From positions 46,394-110,393 of the forward strand of contig NZ_QHLZ01000003.1 in assembly GCF_003185915.1 (NCBI RefSeq): DNA of 64,000 nt, read 5' to 3'. Numbering within the stretch: position 1 is the first letter of the stretch; every line of letters begins with the position of its first letter. The translations under genes and the position numbers were made by a program. Of the stretch, positions 1 through 8,490 are shown piece by piece. The stretch comes from Arthrobacter psychrochitiniphilus (GTDB taxonomy: Bacteria > Actinomycetota > Actinomycetes > Actinomycetales > Micrococcaceae). The notes under the pieces were generated by a model. That model saw only the letters and a program-made list of their open reading frames with translations. It did not search any database and was not told where the DNA came from.

Positions 1-921
1 GTCTGCCCTGCTGCCAGGCGCCCCGCTGCCAGGCGCCCCGCTGCCGCCCGGAGTCGCCTCGTTCTCGGTGGGGGATTGGGAAGATTCCTCGCTCTGGTTG
101 TCCGCCCGCTTGGGGTTCGTTGCCCAGTCGATGCATGCCATTGTTTGTTCATATTGGTTGATGGTCAGGTAGCCGTCCATCCTGACCCACCCCTTATACG
201 GGCGGTGGAAGGAAAGTCCTTGTTTTGCCAACCGTTGCGACTCGGATGGCTTTTCCCCGTCTGGGTCAAGCAGCGCTAGCGCTCTGATGCCCAGGTGCCG
301 TAGGAAATACGGCGGCTCCACTTCGGCGTGTTCGCTGAGCGTGCTCTCAAGTGAAGACACATCTTGGGCATCAACAACTCCCGATTTGGCTAGATGGCTG
401 GCTTTGTCGACGAAACCGGACACCACCAGCGCCTGCTCTATGGATACTTTGCCGGAGAAGAGGGCCGATCCGAGAGTTTGCTGGCTGGGCTCGGTCTCCA
501 CGTGGGTCAGTGGGTCGGTGGACGGCAGGAACCTTTGCGCCAGCCGCAGCCGGTTGTTGGCTTCTGCGCGGCTCAGCTTCAAGGATGAACTCAGGAAGTC
601 TACGGGTGTCCGTGCCCCGACTTCCTGATACCGTCCGGCTGAAATGCGTTCGGCCAGTTCGCCGGAGGTGTGTACGATCAGCCCCTGCAGGAAGCGGTTC
701 AAGTGCTCAAGGGTTTGCGACCACGCCGCGACATCGTTGTCCGTAAGAGAAGCAAGCTCAACGCCCAAGGGTGCGGCAACGAAGGCCTTGGGCTCCGTGC
801 GTGCAGCGGCAGATGTGGCGAGCGCTTCGGCAAGTGCCAGCAGATGGTGGACATGTCCATCAACTGCCCTGCCGTCCTGCGGGGATCCGGTGTAACCGGG
901 CTCCTTTGCCGTCGTCTCCAT
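1..921 (-). CDS. DUF222 domain protein, C-terminal part cut by window edge
   Basis: The minus-strand frame is open from an ATG at 921 to the first base of the window, giving 307 visible residues. The start reads METTAKEPGYTG. The middle has the leucine- and arginine-rich helical pattern of DUF222 (for example FLSSSLKLSRAEANNRLRLA), followed by GWVRMDGYLTINQYEQ. In this family, which is very abundant in Arthrobacter and mycobacteria, a C-terminal HNH nuclease domain normally follows; it would lie outside the window, so nuclease activity cannot be confirmed. The last visible stretch is a low-complexity linker with SGAPGSGAPGS repeats. No Shine-Dalgarno sequence precedes the ATG, but TAATGT ends 7 nt before it, so the mRNA may be leaderless. 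These genes are often multicopy and may be mobile; the role of the family is poorly known. Confidence 0.85.
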   Translation of the reverse strand, partial: METTAKEPGYTGSPQDGRAVDGHVHHLLALAEALATSAAARTEPKAFVAAPLGVELASLTDNDVAAWSQTLEHLNRFLQGLIVHTSGELAERISAGRYQEVGARTPVDFLSSSLKLSRAEANNRLRLAQRFLPSTDPLTHVETEPSQQTLGSALFSGKVSIEQALVVSGFVDKASHLAKSGVVDAQDVSSLESTLSEHAEVEPPYFLRHLGIRALALLDPDGEKPSESQRLAKQGLSFHRPYKGWVRMDGYLTINQYEQTMACIDWATNPKRADNQSEESSQSPTENEATPGGSGAPGSGAPGSRAD

Positions 922-928
922 AGGGCAA

Positions 929-934
929 ACATTA
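929..934 (-). promoter_or_regulatory. -10 element, probable leaderless promoter of the DUF222 gene
   Basis: On the minus strand TAATGT lies 7 nt before the ATG at 921 and there is no Shine-Dalgarno sequence. The spacing matches the other leaderless-type starts in this window. No convincing -35 box is seen. Confidence 0.4.
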
Positions 935-1078
935 CGCGTAGGCACTGACATTGTTCGGTGAAATATATGAAATGTGGAAAACTCTAGAAACTATTCGAAC
1001 TGTGGAGGAATCGTTCGGGAAAATTACCTCTCATCAGCTATTTCGAACAGGAAGCGGCTGTGCCGGCAGCTGGCCGAA

Positions 1079-1696
1079 TTAGCGGCGCAGGCCCTGAAAG
1101 GACATGGCTAGCACGTCGTCGGCTAGCTGTTCGGCAGTGAGTTTCCCGCCTGGCCGGTACCATTCAACGATTGAATTTATGGTTCCGGAAAGCAGTCTGC
1201 TGATGGAGGCGGCTTCGATGTCATCCCGAAGTGTTCCGGAGTTCTGGGCGTCTGCAACAAGTGCGGTCATGGCGCGGTCGAAGGTGCGCCGGCGGGCCAT
1301 CGCATCCCGTTCCATCTCCGTGTTTCCGCGCAGCCGCAACAACAAGGTGACAAAGGGGAGTCGGTCCGCGAGCACCGCGATCATCCCCCGCAGCACAAAC
1401 TCGAGGCGGGCTTCGGGCGCTCCGGACGTGGCGCCGTCGAGCATCAACATAGCTTCGAGGCCACCCAGCGCCTCCTCCAAAGCCTGGCGCAACAGTTCTT
1501 CCTTGGATGGGAAGTGGTGGTAGATCGCGGATTTGGAGATGCCAAGTTGCTCGGCGAGGATCCCCATGGAGGTGGCCTCGTAGCCGTGCTTGTTGAAAAC
1601 GTCCACGGCAATTCGCAGCACTGACTGCTGGTCATACCCTGGCCTGCCGCGTTTGACGGGAGGTGCGGGTGTACCGGTGGGGGCGGAGTTGGGCAT
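1079..1696 (-). CDS. paaR: TetR family repressor of the paa cluster (PaaR-type)
   Basis: 205 residues, a normal TetR length. After a basic, proline-rich leader (PPVKRGRPGYD) comes the TetR helix-turn-helix at about residues 22-67, with the typical GISKSAIYHHFPSKEELL recognition helix. The rest is the all-helical ligand and dimer domain. It lies 38 bp downstream of paaK on the same strand, so it is probably the last gene of a paaI-paaK-paaR unit. Actinobacterial PaaR proteins are TetR repressors that respond to phenylacetyl-CoA; that role here is inferred from position and from the operator-like palindromes in the paaI/paaA intergenic region. An AGGAAAC Shine-Dalgarno-like sequence precedes the ATG. 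The symbol is by context; another TetR effector cannot be excluded. Confidence 0.8.
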   Translation of the reverse strand: MPNSAPTGTPAPPVKRGRPGYDQQSVLRIAVDVFNKHGYEATSMGILAEQLGISKSAIYHHFPSKEELLRQALEEALGGLEAMLMLDGATSGAPEARLEFVLRGMIAVLADRLPFVTLLLRLRGNTEMERDAMARRRTFDRAMTALVADAQNSGTLRDDIEAASISRLLSGTINSIVEWYRPGGKLTAEQLADDVLAMSFQGLRR

Positions 1697-1734
1697 GTTT
1701 CCTAGTTTCTCACGGGGGTCGGTAGGTCAGCGGG

Positions 1735-3060
1735 TCAGGGCTTGGGGCGGTTGTCGTAGATGCGGCGCAGCTTGCCGTTGGAGCGTGCCAGGGAGCCAGG
1801 TTCCACCACGTCCACGGTGCAGGAGGAGCCGATGGTGGCCTTGATGTGATGTTGCAACGTGGCAGCGGCACCAGTGCGCTCCTCCGCGCTGGTGTTCTCC
1901 CTCGGTTCAATGTGGATGGTCAGCTGGTCGAGGCGCCCGGTGCGGGTCAGTTCCAGCTGGAAGTGCGGGCTCAGCGCCGGGATGCGCAGCGCAATTTCCT
2001 CAATTTGTGACGGGAACATGTTCACCCCGCGCAGGATGATCATGTCGTCGCTGCGTCCGGAGATGCGCTCCATCCTGCGCATGGCCGGCCGGGCTGTGCC
2101 CGGCATGAGACAGGAGAGGTCCCCGGTGCGGTACCGGATGACGGGCATTGCTTCCTTGGTCAGCGAGGTAAACACCAGCTCACCCTTTTCGCCGTCCGGC
2201 AGTGCCGTGGCGTGGTCAAAGGCGTCCACGATCTCCGGGATGAAGTGGTCCTCCCACACGTGGTTGCCGTCCTTCGTCTCCACACATTCACCGGCCACCC
2301 CCGGCCCCATGACCTCGGACAGCCCATAAATATCGCACGCGTCCAAGCCCATGCCCGTCTCCAATTCCGTCCGCATCTCTTCCGTCCATGGTTCGGCGCC
2401 GCACACGGCAAACTTCAGCGAGGTGGTCCGCGGGTCGATCCCGCCGTGCGCCATGGCATCCATGATGGTCAATAAGTAGGTGGGCGTGCACATGATGGCG
2501 TCGGGATCGAAGTCCAGAATCAGTTGCACCTGCTTCTCAGTCTGCCCGCCGGACATGGGAATCACTGTGGTGCCCAGCGCCTCGGCACCGTAGTGCGCGC
2601 CTAGGCCTCCCGTAAACAATCCATAGCCGTAGGCGTTGTGGACCTTCATGCCAGGACGGACCCCCGAGGCGCGCATGGACCGGGCCACGAGCGAGGCCCA
2701 CATGCTGATGTCGTTCTTGGTGTACCCCACCACCGTGGGCCGGCCGGTGGTGCCGGAACTGGCATGAATGCGCACCACCTGGCTTTGCGGCACGGCAAAC
2801 ATGCCAAAGGGATATTCCTGCCGCAGGTCCTCCTTGGTGGTGTACGGAAATTTCGCCAGGTCCGCCAGTTCCTTCACGTCGGAGGGGTGGACGCCGGCGT
2901 CGTCGAACTTGCGCTTGTAGAGGGGCACTCGGTCATAGGCCCATGCCACGCTCTGTTGGAGTCGGGTGAGCTGCAACGCCGCTAACTCGTCGCGGCTCAT
3001 GAGCTCGGCGGGGTCCAGCTGGGCAGGATCGGCCCCTTGTTCATTGCTTGTGCTGGTCAT
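1735..3060 (-). CDS. paaK: Phenylacetate-CoA ligase
   Basis: 441 residues, the usual PaaK length. It activates phenylacetate to phenylacetyl-CoA with ATP and CoA, the entry step of the aerobic pathway. Visible ANL-superfamily motifs are the P-loop-like SSGTTGRPTVVGY at residues 101-113, YGLSEVMGPG in the middle, YRTGDLS, and the hinge GRSDDMIILRGVNMFPSQIE before the small C-terminal domain. The start has GAAAGG 9 nt upstream. It lies between paaI (12 bp gap) and the TetR gene in one minus-strand unit, divergent from paaABCDE. Confidence 0.95.
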   Translation of the reverse strand: MTSTSNEQGADPAQLDPAELMSRDELAALQLTRLQQSVAWAYDRVPLYKRKFDDAGVHPSDVKELADLAKFPYTTKEDLRQEYPFGMFAVPQSQVVRIHASSGTTGRPTVVGYTKNDISMWASLVARSMRASGVRPGMKVHNAYGYGLFTGGLGAHYGAEALGTTVIPMSGGQTEKQVQLILDFDPDAIMCTPTYLLTIMDAMAHGGIDPRTTSLKFAVCGAEPWTEEMRTELETGMGLDACDIYGLSEVMGPGVAGECVETKDGNHVWEDHFIPEIVDAFDHATALPDGEKGELVFTSLTKEAMPVIRYRTGDLSCLMPGTARPAMRRMERISGRSDDMIILRGVNMFPSQIEEIALRIPALSPHFQLELTRTGRLDQLTIHIEPRENTSAEERTGAAATLQHHIKATIGSSCTVDVVEPGSLARSNGKLRRIYDNRPKP

Positions 3061-3072
3061 GGGATGGGCCTT

Positions 3073-3528
3073 TCAGTGCGGGTGTTTCTTGGGGATGGTA
3101 CGGCTGCGGCCACGGAATTCCGCAACCACGGTGGGGGAATCGGCATCACCGGTGAAGACCTGCACGTCGTACAGCCCACTGCGCCCCTGTTGCTGGCGCA
3201 GCGTCGCGACGGCTGTGATGCGCTGGCCCGTGTGTGTTGGTGTCAGGAAATTAATGTCGACGCCGGAGGCAACAGTGACGCTGTCCCCGTCCCCGCCGGG
3301 AGGGTTGCAGGCCATGGCAAACGCGGAATCGGCGAAGGCGAAGATCATCCCGCCGTGAGTGGAACCAAAACCGTTCATCATTTCTTCGCGCAGCGTCATG
3401 GCGATGACCACATGCCCATCTGCCACCTCGAGCACCTCGATCCCGAGCCACTTGGACGCGCGGTCATTGAGCAGGATCGCATGGGCGGGCCCCGCTTCGG
3501 ACCCCACGCCTGAATCAACCGCAGTCAT
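3073..3528 (-). CDS. paaI: Phenylacetyl-CoA pathway thioesterase (hotdog fold)
   Basis: 151 residues from the ATG at 3528. A TTG four codons upstream is possible, but GGGAG lies 5 nt before this ATG. PaaI hydrolyses hydroxyphenylacetyl-CoA and other dead-end CoA esters, releasing trapped CoA. The hotdog signature NGFGSTHGGMIFAFADSAF is at about residues 52-70, with the HGG turn and catalytic-type Asp67. It is the first gene of the minus-strand paa unit. A 20-bp palindrome at 3548-3567 sits 20 bp upstream of the start, where a repressor would block it. Confidence 0.92.
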   Translation of the reverse strand: MTAVDSGVGSEAGPAHAILLNDRASKWLGIEVLEVADGHVVIAMTLREEMMNGFGSTHGGMIFAFADSAFAMACNPPGGDGDSVTVASGVDINFLTPTHTGQRITAVATLRQQQGRSGLYDVQVFTGDADSPTVVAEFRGRSRTIPKKHPH

Positions 3529-3547
3529 GTGTGCTCCCAAAGTTTCC

Positions 3548-3567
3548 TACCGAATGTTCATTAGGTA
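3548..3567. promoter_or_regulatory. Operator-like palindrome upstream of paaI (putative PaaR box 1)
   Basis: TACCGAATGTTCATTAGGTA is a dyad in which 16 of 20 positions match the reverse complement. It aligns with the second site at 3667-3686 (on its reverse strand) at about 14 of 20 positions, sharing the TACCGA..GTTC..T core. Actinobacterial PaaR boxes are known to carry ACCG/CGGT half-sites. That this TetR protein binds here is inferred. Confidence 0.6.
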
Positions 3568-3641
3568 ATACCCTTGTGCGCGGCCTGTCAATGGAATCAC
3601 TCCGCGACCTTGGAATGCCCTGCAAAGGCTGCGTAGATTCA

Positions 3642-3670
3642 TTGACTGCCCATGCACTCCACTATATCCT
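3642..3670 (+). promoter_or_regulatory. Sigma-70-type promoter of paaABCDE
   Basis: TTGACT at 3642-3647 and TATCCT at 3665-3670 are separated by 17 bp and match the consensus at 5 and 4 positions. The -10 overlaps the second operator-like site, fitting repression by steric block. The leader to paaA would be about 40 nt. Confidence 0.55.
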
Positions 3671-3686
3671 GAACGAACGGTCGGTA
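3667..3686. promoter_or_regulatory. Operator-like site at the paaA promoter (putative PaaR box 2)
   Basis: The reverse strand reads TACCGACCGTTCGTTCAGGA. It contains ACCG-NN-CG-NN-CG and is partly palindromic (7 of 10 half-site pairs). It resembles the site upstream of paaI and overlaps the -10 box and presumed transcription start of the paaA operon. Binding by the adjacent TetR protein is inferred. Confidence 0.55.
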
Positions 3687-3717
3687 ATTATAAATGGCCG
3701 CCCTGAATGGAGAGACC

Positions 3718-4680
3718 ATGGCAGAGAATCAGCCCGTCGATGACGCCGGGCAAGCCAACTTTGATGCAGTCATCGCCAAGGATTCACGGATTGAGCCGAA
3801 GGACTGGATGCCCGCCGACTACCGCCATGCGCTGGTGCGGCAAATGTCCCAGCACGCGCATTCGGAGATCATTGGCATGCAGCCGGAGGCCAACTGGATC
3901 ACGCGTGCCCCCAGCCTGAAGCGCAAGGCCATCCTCATGGCGAAGGTGCAGGACGAGGCCGGGCACGGGCTGTACCTGTACTCCGCCACGGAAACCCTGG
4001 GCACCACCCGGGATGAGATGACGGAGGCTCTCCTGGCCGGCAAGGCCCGGTACTCCTCCATTTTCAACTACCCCACAGTCAGCTGGGCGGACATGGGCGC
4101 CATCGGCTGGATGGTGGATGGTGCCGCCATCACGAACCAGGTGCCGTTGTGCCGGGCGTCGTACGGCCCGTATGCCCGGGCCATGGTGCGTATTTGCAAG
4201 GAGGAATCCTTCCACCAGCGCCAGGGTTTCGAGATCCTGCTGGAGCTTTCCCACGGCACACCCGGGCAGAAGGCCATGGCGCAGGATGCCGTGAACCGCT
4301 GGTACGCGCCGTCGCTGATGATGTTCGGCCCGCCGGACGCCGATTCGCCCAATACCAGCAAATCCATGGCCTGGAACATCAAGAGATTTGGCAATGACGA
4401 GCTCCGTTCCCGCTTTGTGGGCATGCTCGCCGAGCAGGTCAAGGTCCTGGAGCTCGAGCTGCCGGACCCTGACATCCGCTTCAACGAGGACACCAAGTCC
4501 TGGGACTACGGCCCGCTCGATTGGGCAGAGTTCAAAGAGGTCCTGGCCGGCCGTGGCCCCTGCAATGCCCAGCGTATGGAACGCCGCCGTGCCGCGCACG
4601 ACGACGGAGCCTGGGTTCGTGAGGCAGCCGCCGCTTACGCTGCCAAACAGTCCGCTTCGAATGACAGGGAGGCCGCGTAG
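3718..4680 (+). CDS. paaA: Ring 1,2-phenylacetyl-CoA epoxidase subunit A (catalytic diiron)
   Basis: 320 residues. PaaA is the catalytic diiron oxygenase subunit that epoxidises the ring of phenylacetyl-CoA in complex with PaaB, PaaC and PaaE. The carboxylate/histidine ligand motifs are visible: [12 protein letters not shown] at about residue 46, VQDEAGH at 77-83, and [10 protein letters not shown] at 161-170. The ATG at 3718 is preferred over an in-frame start at 3694 because GGAGAG lies directly upstream and the family start is MAENQPV-like. It is the first gene of the plus-strand operon. Confidence 0.96.
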   Translation: MAENQPVDDAGQANFDAVIAKDSRIEPKDWMPADYRHALVRQMSQHAHSEIIGMQPEANWITRAPSLKRKAILMAKVQDEAGHGLYLYSATETLGTTRDEMTEALLAGKARYSSIFNYPTVSWADMGAIGWMVDGAAITNQVPLCRASYGPYARAMVRICKEESFHQRQGFEILLELSHGTPGQKAMAQDAVNRWYAPSLMMFGPPDADSPNTSKSMAWNIKRFGNDELRSRFVGMLAEQVKVLELELPDPDIRFNEDTKSWDYGPLDWAEFKEVLAGRGPCNAQRMERRRAAHDDGAWVREAAAAYAAKQSASNDREAA

Positions 4681-4682
4681 CC

Positions 4683-4973
4683 ATGGGCACTGGAGAAGTA
4701 TGGCCCCTGTGGGAGGTCTTTGTCCGGTCGAACCGTGGACTGAGCCATGTCCACGCCGGTTCGTTGCACGCCCCCGATTCCGCCATGGCGCTGCGTAATG
4801 CCCGCGACCTCTATACCCGGCGCAATGAAGGCGTGTCCATCTGGGTGGTCCCCTCCGACGCCATCGCAGCCTCCGACCCCGATTCAAAGGGCTCATTCTT
4901 CGAATCGCCGCAAGGCAAGGACTACCGTCACGCCACCTACTACGTGAAGAGTGAAGGGGTGAAACACCTATGA
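4683..4973 (+). CDS. paaB: Ring 1,2-phenylacetyl-CoA epoxidase subunit B
   Basis: 96 residues, the normal PaaB size. PaaB is a small structural subunit that joins PaaAC units. The family pattern WPLWEVFVRSNRGLSHVHAGSLHAPD is clear at the N-terminus (positions 7 onward), followed by ALRNARDLYTRRNEGVSIWVV. It starts 2 bp after the paaA stop, and its own stop overlaps the paaC start (ATGA), so the genes are translationally coupled. Confidence 0.96.
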   Translation: MGTGEVWPLWEVFVRSNRGLSHVHAGSLHAPDSAMALRNARDLYTRRNEGVSIWVVPSDAIAASDPDSKGSFFESPQGKDYRHATYYVKSEGVKHL

Positions 4974-5908
4974 TCCCCACCGGCTCCCATCACTCGCAGG
5001 CTCGCGACGGGTCCCTCGCCGGCGTGGGCCCATCCACCGGCTCCCATCACCGGAACCCCACGCCCTACTCTCTCGGCGACAGCTCCGCCTCCGCCACGAG
5101 GATCACGCCCGGCAATGCGTTGCGTCCCGAAGACATTGCGCTGGCAGCAGCCGAAGGAACGGCGCATCCGCGCGAAGCCGTGGCCGAATATGCGCTCCGG
5201 CTTGGCGACGATGCCCTCATCCTGGCCCAGCGCCTAGGGCATTGGATTTCTCGCGGGCCAGAACTGGAAGAAGACGTAGCGCTGGGCAACATTGCACTGG
5301 ACCAATTGGGCCATGCCCGCTCCTTCCTCACCTATGCGGGTGCCGCATGGGGCAAGAGCGAAGACGATCTGGCCTATTACCGCCGAGAGCCTGAATTCCG
5401 CTCAGCCCATCTCTTTGAACAACCCAACGGCGACTTCGCCGTCACGATTGCCCGCCAATTCATTGCCGCCAGCTACCAGTACCTCTTATATAGGGAGCTG
5501 ACCCGCTCCAGCGACCCTATGCTGGCGGCCATTGCTGGAAAAGCCGTGAAGGAGGTCGACTACCACTTGGACCACAGCACCCAATGGGTGCTGCGCCTCG
5601 CCGGAGGCACGGAGGAATCGAACCGCCGCATGATCGCAGGGCTGGAGCTGATGTGGCCGTTTGTTGGCGAGCTCTTCGAAGACGATCCGCTGATTGCGGA
5701 AGTGGGGGACGCCGGCGTCGTGCCTTCCAGTCTGAAGGAAGAATTTGACCGGGCCACTGCTGCTGTCCTGGCGGAGGCCGGGGTAGAGGTTCCCGCACAC
5801 CCCATGGCCACCGGCGGCGGGCGGCATGGGCGGCACTCGGAACACTTGGGGTACCTGCTGGCGGAAATGCAGGTCCTGGCCCGCGAATACCCCGGGGCAA
5901 GCTGGTGA
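4970..5908 (+). CDS. paaC: Ring 1,2-phenylacetyl-CoA epoxidase subunit C, with unusual N-terminal extension
   Basis: 312 residues against about 250 for E. coli PaaC. PaaC is a ferritin-like partner of PaaA without a working metal site. The core starts near residue 48 (ALRPEDIALAAAEG); GNIALDQLGHARSFL at about 106-120 and AVKEVDYHLDHSTQW further on are typical. The first 45 residues are low-complexity and contain TGSHH twice, because the 17-bp sequence at 4977-4993 recurs at 5034-5050. The ATG at 4970 overlaps the paaB stop and is accepted, but the extension looks like inserted repetitive DNA rather than family sequence. Confidence 0.93.
   Translation: MIPTGSHHSQARDGSLAGVGPSTGSHHRNPTPYSLGDSSASATRITPGNALRPEDIALAAAEGTAHPREAVAEYALRLGDDALILAQRLGHWISRGPELEEDVALGNIALDQLGHARSFLTYAGAAWGKSEDDLAYYRREPEFRSAHLFEQPNGDFAVTIARQFIAASYQYLLYRELTRSSDPMLAAIAGKAVKEVDYHLDHSTQWVLRLAGGTEESNRRMIAGLELMWPFVGELFEDDPLIAEVGDAGVVPSSLKEEFDRATAAVLAEAGVEVPAHPMATGGGRHGRHSEHLGYLLAEMQVLAREYPGASW
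4977..5050 (+). repeat. 17-bp direct repeat inside the 5' end of paaC
   Basis: CCACCGGCTCCCATCAC occurs at 4977-4993 and again at 5034-5050, 57 bp (19 codons) apart, so the reading frame is kept. It lies entirely within the paaC extension that has no counterpart in the usual family length. Confidence 0.8.
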
Positions 5909-6477
5909 GCGCCGTGGCTGAAACGAAGAGCGCCGCCGGGGAAGCAGTGCGCGCACCCGCCAACGCAGTGGACCAGGCAACGGCGTGGAACATCGCCGCC
6001 ACCGTGTGCGACCCCGAACTTCCAGTCCTCACCATCGCGGACCTCGGCATCCTGCGCGCCGTGGACGTGGGGGTGGACACCGTACACTCCAACGCAACCG
6101 GGGTCCGGGTCACTATCACCCCCACGTATTCCGGCTGCCCTGCCATGGATGTCATCCGTGCCGACGTGCGCAGCGCTTTCGAGAGGGCGGGCGTATCTAA
6201 TGTGGAGATCGTGACGGTGCTGGCCCCGGCCTGGACCACAGACTGGATGAGCGCCGAAGGCCGGGACAAACTGGAAAAGTTCGGCATCGCCCCGCCCAGC
6301 GGAAGCTCCCATGCCGGCGGGCACAGCGGCCCCATCCGGCTGGCCCTGCAGGTGAAATGCCCGCACTGCCAGTCCCTGGACACCCGCGAAATTTCCCGTT
6401 TCGGCTCCACCTCCTGCAAGGCGCTCTACAGCTGCCGCGGCTGCGGAGAACCGTTCGACTACTTCAAGGTGATCTGA
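5905..6477 (+). CDS. paaD: Phenylacetate epoxidase maturation protein PaaD
   Basis: 190 residues from a GTG that overlaps the paaC stop. PaaD is a DUF59/MIP18-type protein thought to help assemble the Fe-S or diiron centres of the PaaABCE enzyme. The DUF59 core is visible (TVCDPELPVLTIADLGILR, then PTYSGCPAMDVI). The C-terminus is a four-cysteine zinc ribbon, CPHCQSLDTR ... CRGCGEPF. The stop overlaps the paaE start (TGATGA). Confidence 0.94.
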   Translation: MSAVAETKSAAGEAVRAPANAVDQATAWNIAATVCDPELPVLTIADLGILRAVDVGVDTVHSNATGVRVTITPTYSGCPAMDVIRADVRSAFERAGVSNVEIVTVLAPAWTTDWMSAEGRDKLEKFGIAPPSGSSHAGGHSGPIRLALQVKCPHCQSLDTREISRFGSTSCKALYSCRGCGEPFDYFKVI

Positions 6478-7682
6478 TGAGCATCCCAGCGAACGCCACC
6501 GCCCGGCGCAGGGCCTCGTTCCACACACTGACCGTGACCGAGGTGCGGCGGCTGACCGAGGACGCCATCGAGGTCACCTTCACAGTCCCCGCCAAGCTCG
6601 CCGGTCATTACGATTATCTGCCCGGCCAGTACGTGGCCCTGCGCCTGAAAATGCGCGACGAGGCCGGTGTGCTCCGGGAATTGCGTCGCAGCTACTCCCT
6701 GTGCGCCGTCCCCGTGCAATTCCCGGACGGCAGCTCGGAACTGAAAGTTGCCATCAAGCGCGACATCGGCGGGCAGTTCTCCACCTGGGCCAACGCCGAA
6801 CTCGCCGCCGGGGAAGTCATTGAGGTCATGAGCCCCCAGGGTGCATTCGTCTCCCGCCACGCCGGGGCAGCCGTCAACGGTGGCGTGAACATCCTGAACA
6901 GTATGAACCACCCGGAGGAGCTGGCCCGCCACGCCGGAAACTATGTGGCCATTGCGGCAGGCTCCGGCATCACACCGGTCATGGCGCTGGCAAAGTCGCT
7001 GCTTGCCAGCAACAATGAGACCCGGCTGGATCTGGTGTACGCGAACAAGGCCGCCATGGACGTGATGTTCTTGGAGGATCTGGCGGATTTGAAGGACAGG
7101 TACCCGGGACGCTTTGCCCTCCATCATGTGCTCTCGCGCGAGCAGCGCATCTCCCCCCTGCTCAGCGGCCGTCTCGATGCGGTGAAGCTGGAAACGCTGC
7201 TGGACACGGCCATCCACGCGGACGGTGTTGATGAGTGGTTCCTGTGCGGCCCCTTCGATTTGGTACAGCTCTGCCGTGACGTGCTGGCGGCACGGGGCGT
7301 CCCACGGGACGCCATCCGTTTCGAGTTGTTCACCACCGGAAGCCCGGACCGTCCCGCCGGACAGCATGGGCGCCCGGTCCTGATTGACTCCTCCGAGGAA
7401 ACGTGGAAGCTCACGTTCACCTTGGACGGCCTGCGTGCCGAGCTGCGCAGCCCCGTCCATGCCCGCGAATCCCTCCTCAATGCCGCATTGCGCGTGCGCC
7501 CGGATGTGCCGTTTGCCTGTGCCGGGGGAGTGTGCGGCACCTGCCGAGCCAAGCTGGTGTCCGGCGACGTGACGATGGATGAAAACTACGCCCTAGAACC
7601 CGACGAGCTGGAAGCCGGCTACATTCTCACCTGCCAATCCCACCCAACCACGCCGGAGGTCACAGTTGACTACGACGGCTGA
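6477..7682 (+). CDS. paaE: Phenylacetyl-CoA epoxidase reductase subunit
   Basis: 401 residues. PaaE passes electrons from NADPH through FAD and a [2Fe-2S] cluster to the PaaA diiron site. The N-terminal FAD domain carries LPGQYVALRL and RRSYSLC; the NAD(P) part has AAGSGITPVMALAKSLL and the family EWFLCGPFDL. The C-terminal plant-type ferredoxin domain has CAGGVCGTCRAKL and a final ILTCQSHP. The frame is open further upstream, but ATG 6477 overlaps the paaD stop and gives the family start. The longer ORF would only read through paaD. Confidence 0.95.
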   Translation: MSIPANATARRRASFHTLTVTEVRRLTEDAIEVTFTVPAKLAGHYDYLPGQYVALRLKMRDEAGVLRELRRSYSLCAVPVQFPDGSSELKVAIKRDIGGQFSTWANAELAAGEVIEVMSPQGAFVSRHAGAAVNGGVNILNSMNHPEELARHAGNYVAIAAGSGITPVMALAKSLLASNNETRLDLVYANKAAMDVMFLEDLADLKDRYPGRFALHHVLSREQRISPLLSGRLDAVKLETLLDTAIHADGVDEWFLCGPFDLVQLCRDVLAARGVPRDAIRFELFTTGSPDRPAGQHGRPVLIDSSEETWKLTFTLDGLRAELRSPVHARESLLNAALRVRPDVPFACAGGVCGTCRAKLVSGDVTMDENYALEPDELEAGYILTCQSHPTTPEVTVDYDG

Positions 7683-7707
7683 TCCCCAACCAACCTCAGG
7701 AGGGCCT

Positions 7708-8490
7708 GTGATTGAGCTGTCCATCGCCAATTCCGTGGCCGAGATTGTGCTGAACGCCCCGGAAAAGCTGAATTCCCTGAATGAGGCGGCCTTGGGGGAG
7801 CTGTCCGCCGCGTACGACGACGCTGCTGCCGCCGCCTCCGCGGGCACCGTTCGGGCGCTGCTCATCAGAGGTGAGGGACGGGCGTTTTGTGCCGGCCGCG
7901 ACATTGCCGGGGTGGACGGGGCGAACGATGATGCCCGCGGCTACCTTGAGGGACTACTACTGCCGTTGCTGCGCAAGATGGCTGCATTTCCGGCACCCAC
8001 CTTTGCCGCAGCTCAGGGCGCGTGCCTCGGTGTGGGACTGGGCCTGTTGATAGCCACGGACGTGGTCTACGTGGCAGAGAATGCCAAGTTTGGTTCGCCG
8101 TTTGGCAACCTGGGCGCCACGCTGGATTCGGGAGGGCACTGGCTGTTCACCGAAACGCTCGGCGCACACCGCACTCTCGACCTCATTTACACCTCGGAGC
8201 TCATGAGTGGGGCCGAGGCAGTGGCCTCCGGTTTGTTCAGCCGAGCCATGCCGGTGGAGGGGCTGCTGGACTTCACCCGGGCGGCAGCAGTGAAAACCGC
8301 AACCGGCCCCACCCAGGCCTTCAACGCCAGCAAAACCCTTGTTGCGCGGATCCGGCAGGAACGGCTGGGACTGTGGGACGCCGTCGGACGTGAAAACGAG
8401 GCGCAGGTGGCCCTGTCAGCTACAACAGACTATGCGGAAGGGTTCGCCGCATTCACGGCCAAACGGAAGCCCGGCTTTACGGGGCAGTAA
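7708..8490 (+). CDS. paaG: Enoyl-CoA hydratase/isomerase, PaaG-like
   Basis: 260 residues, crotonase superfamily. The oxyanion-hole motifs are GRAFCAGRDIAG and AAQGACLGVGLGLL. The active-site region reads GATLDSGGHWLF, with a single aspartate as in PaaG, which isomerises the ring epoxide to the oxepin; hydratases use two glutamates instead. The GTG at 7708 is chosen because AGGAGG lies 4 nt upstream and it gives the family start. A TTG at 7666 inside the paaE end would give a longer form. It closes the paaABCDE run. PaaZ, PaaH and PaaJ are not in the window. Assignment as paaG rather than paaF rests on the Asp motif. Confidence 0.8.
   Translation: MIELSIANSVAEIVLNAPEKLNSLNEAALGELSAAYDDAAAAASAGTVRALLIRGEGRAFCAGRDIAGVDGANDDARGYLEGLLLPLLRKMAAFPAPTFAAAQGACLGVGLGLLIATDVVYVAENAKFGSPFGNLGATLDSGGHWLFTETLGAHRTLDLIYTSELMSGAEAVASGLFSRAMPVEGLLDFTRAAAVKTATGPTQAFNASKTLVARIRQERLGLWDAVGRENEAQVALSATTDYAEGFAAFTAKRKPGFTGQ

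Noticed and set aside
3531..3743. Open frame across the paaI-paaA intergenic region
   Set aside because: It covers the two operator-like sites and the paaA promoter and has no protein-like composition.
6357..6476. Longer start of PaaE inside paaD
   Set aside because: The upstream part merely reads through paaD; ATG 6477 overlaps the paaD stop and gives the family start.
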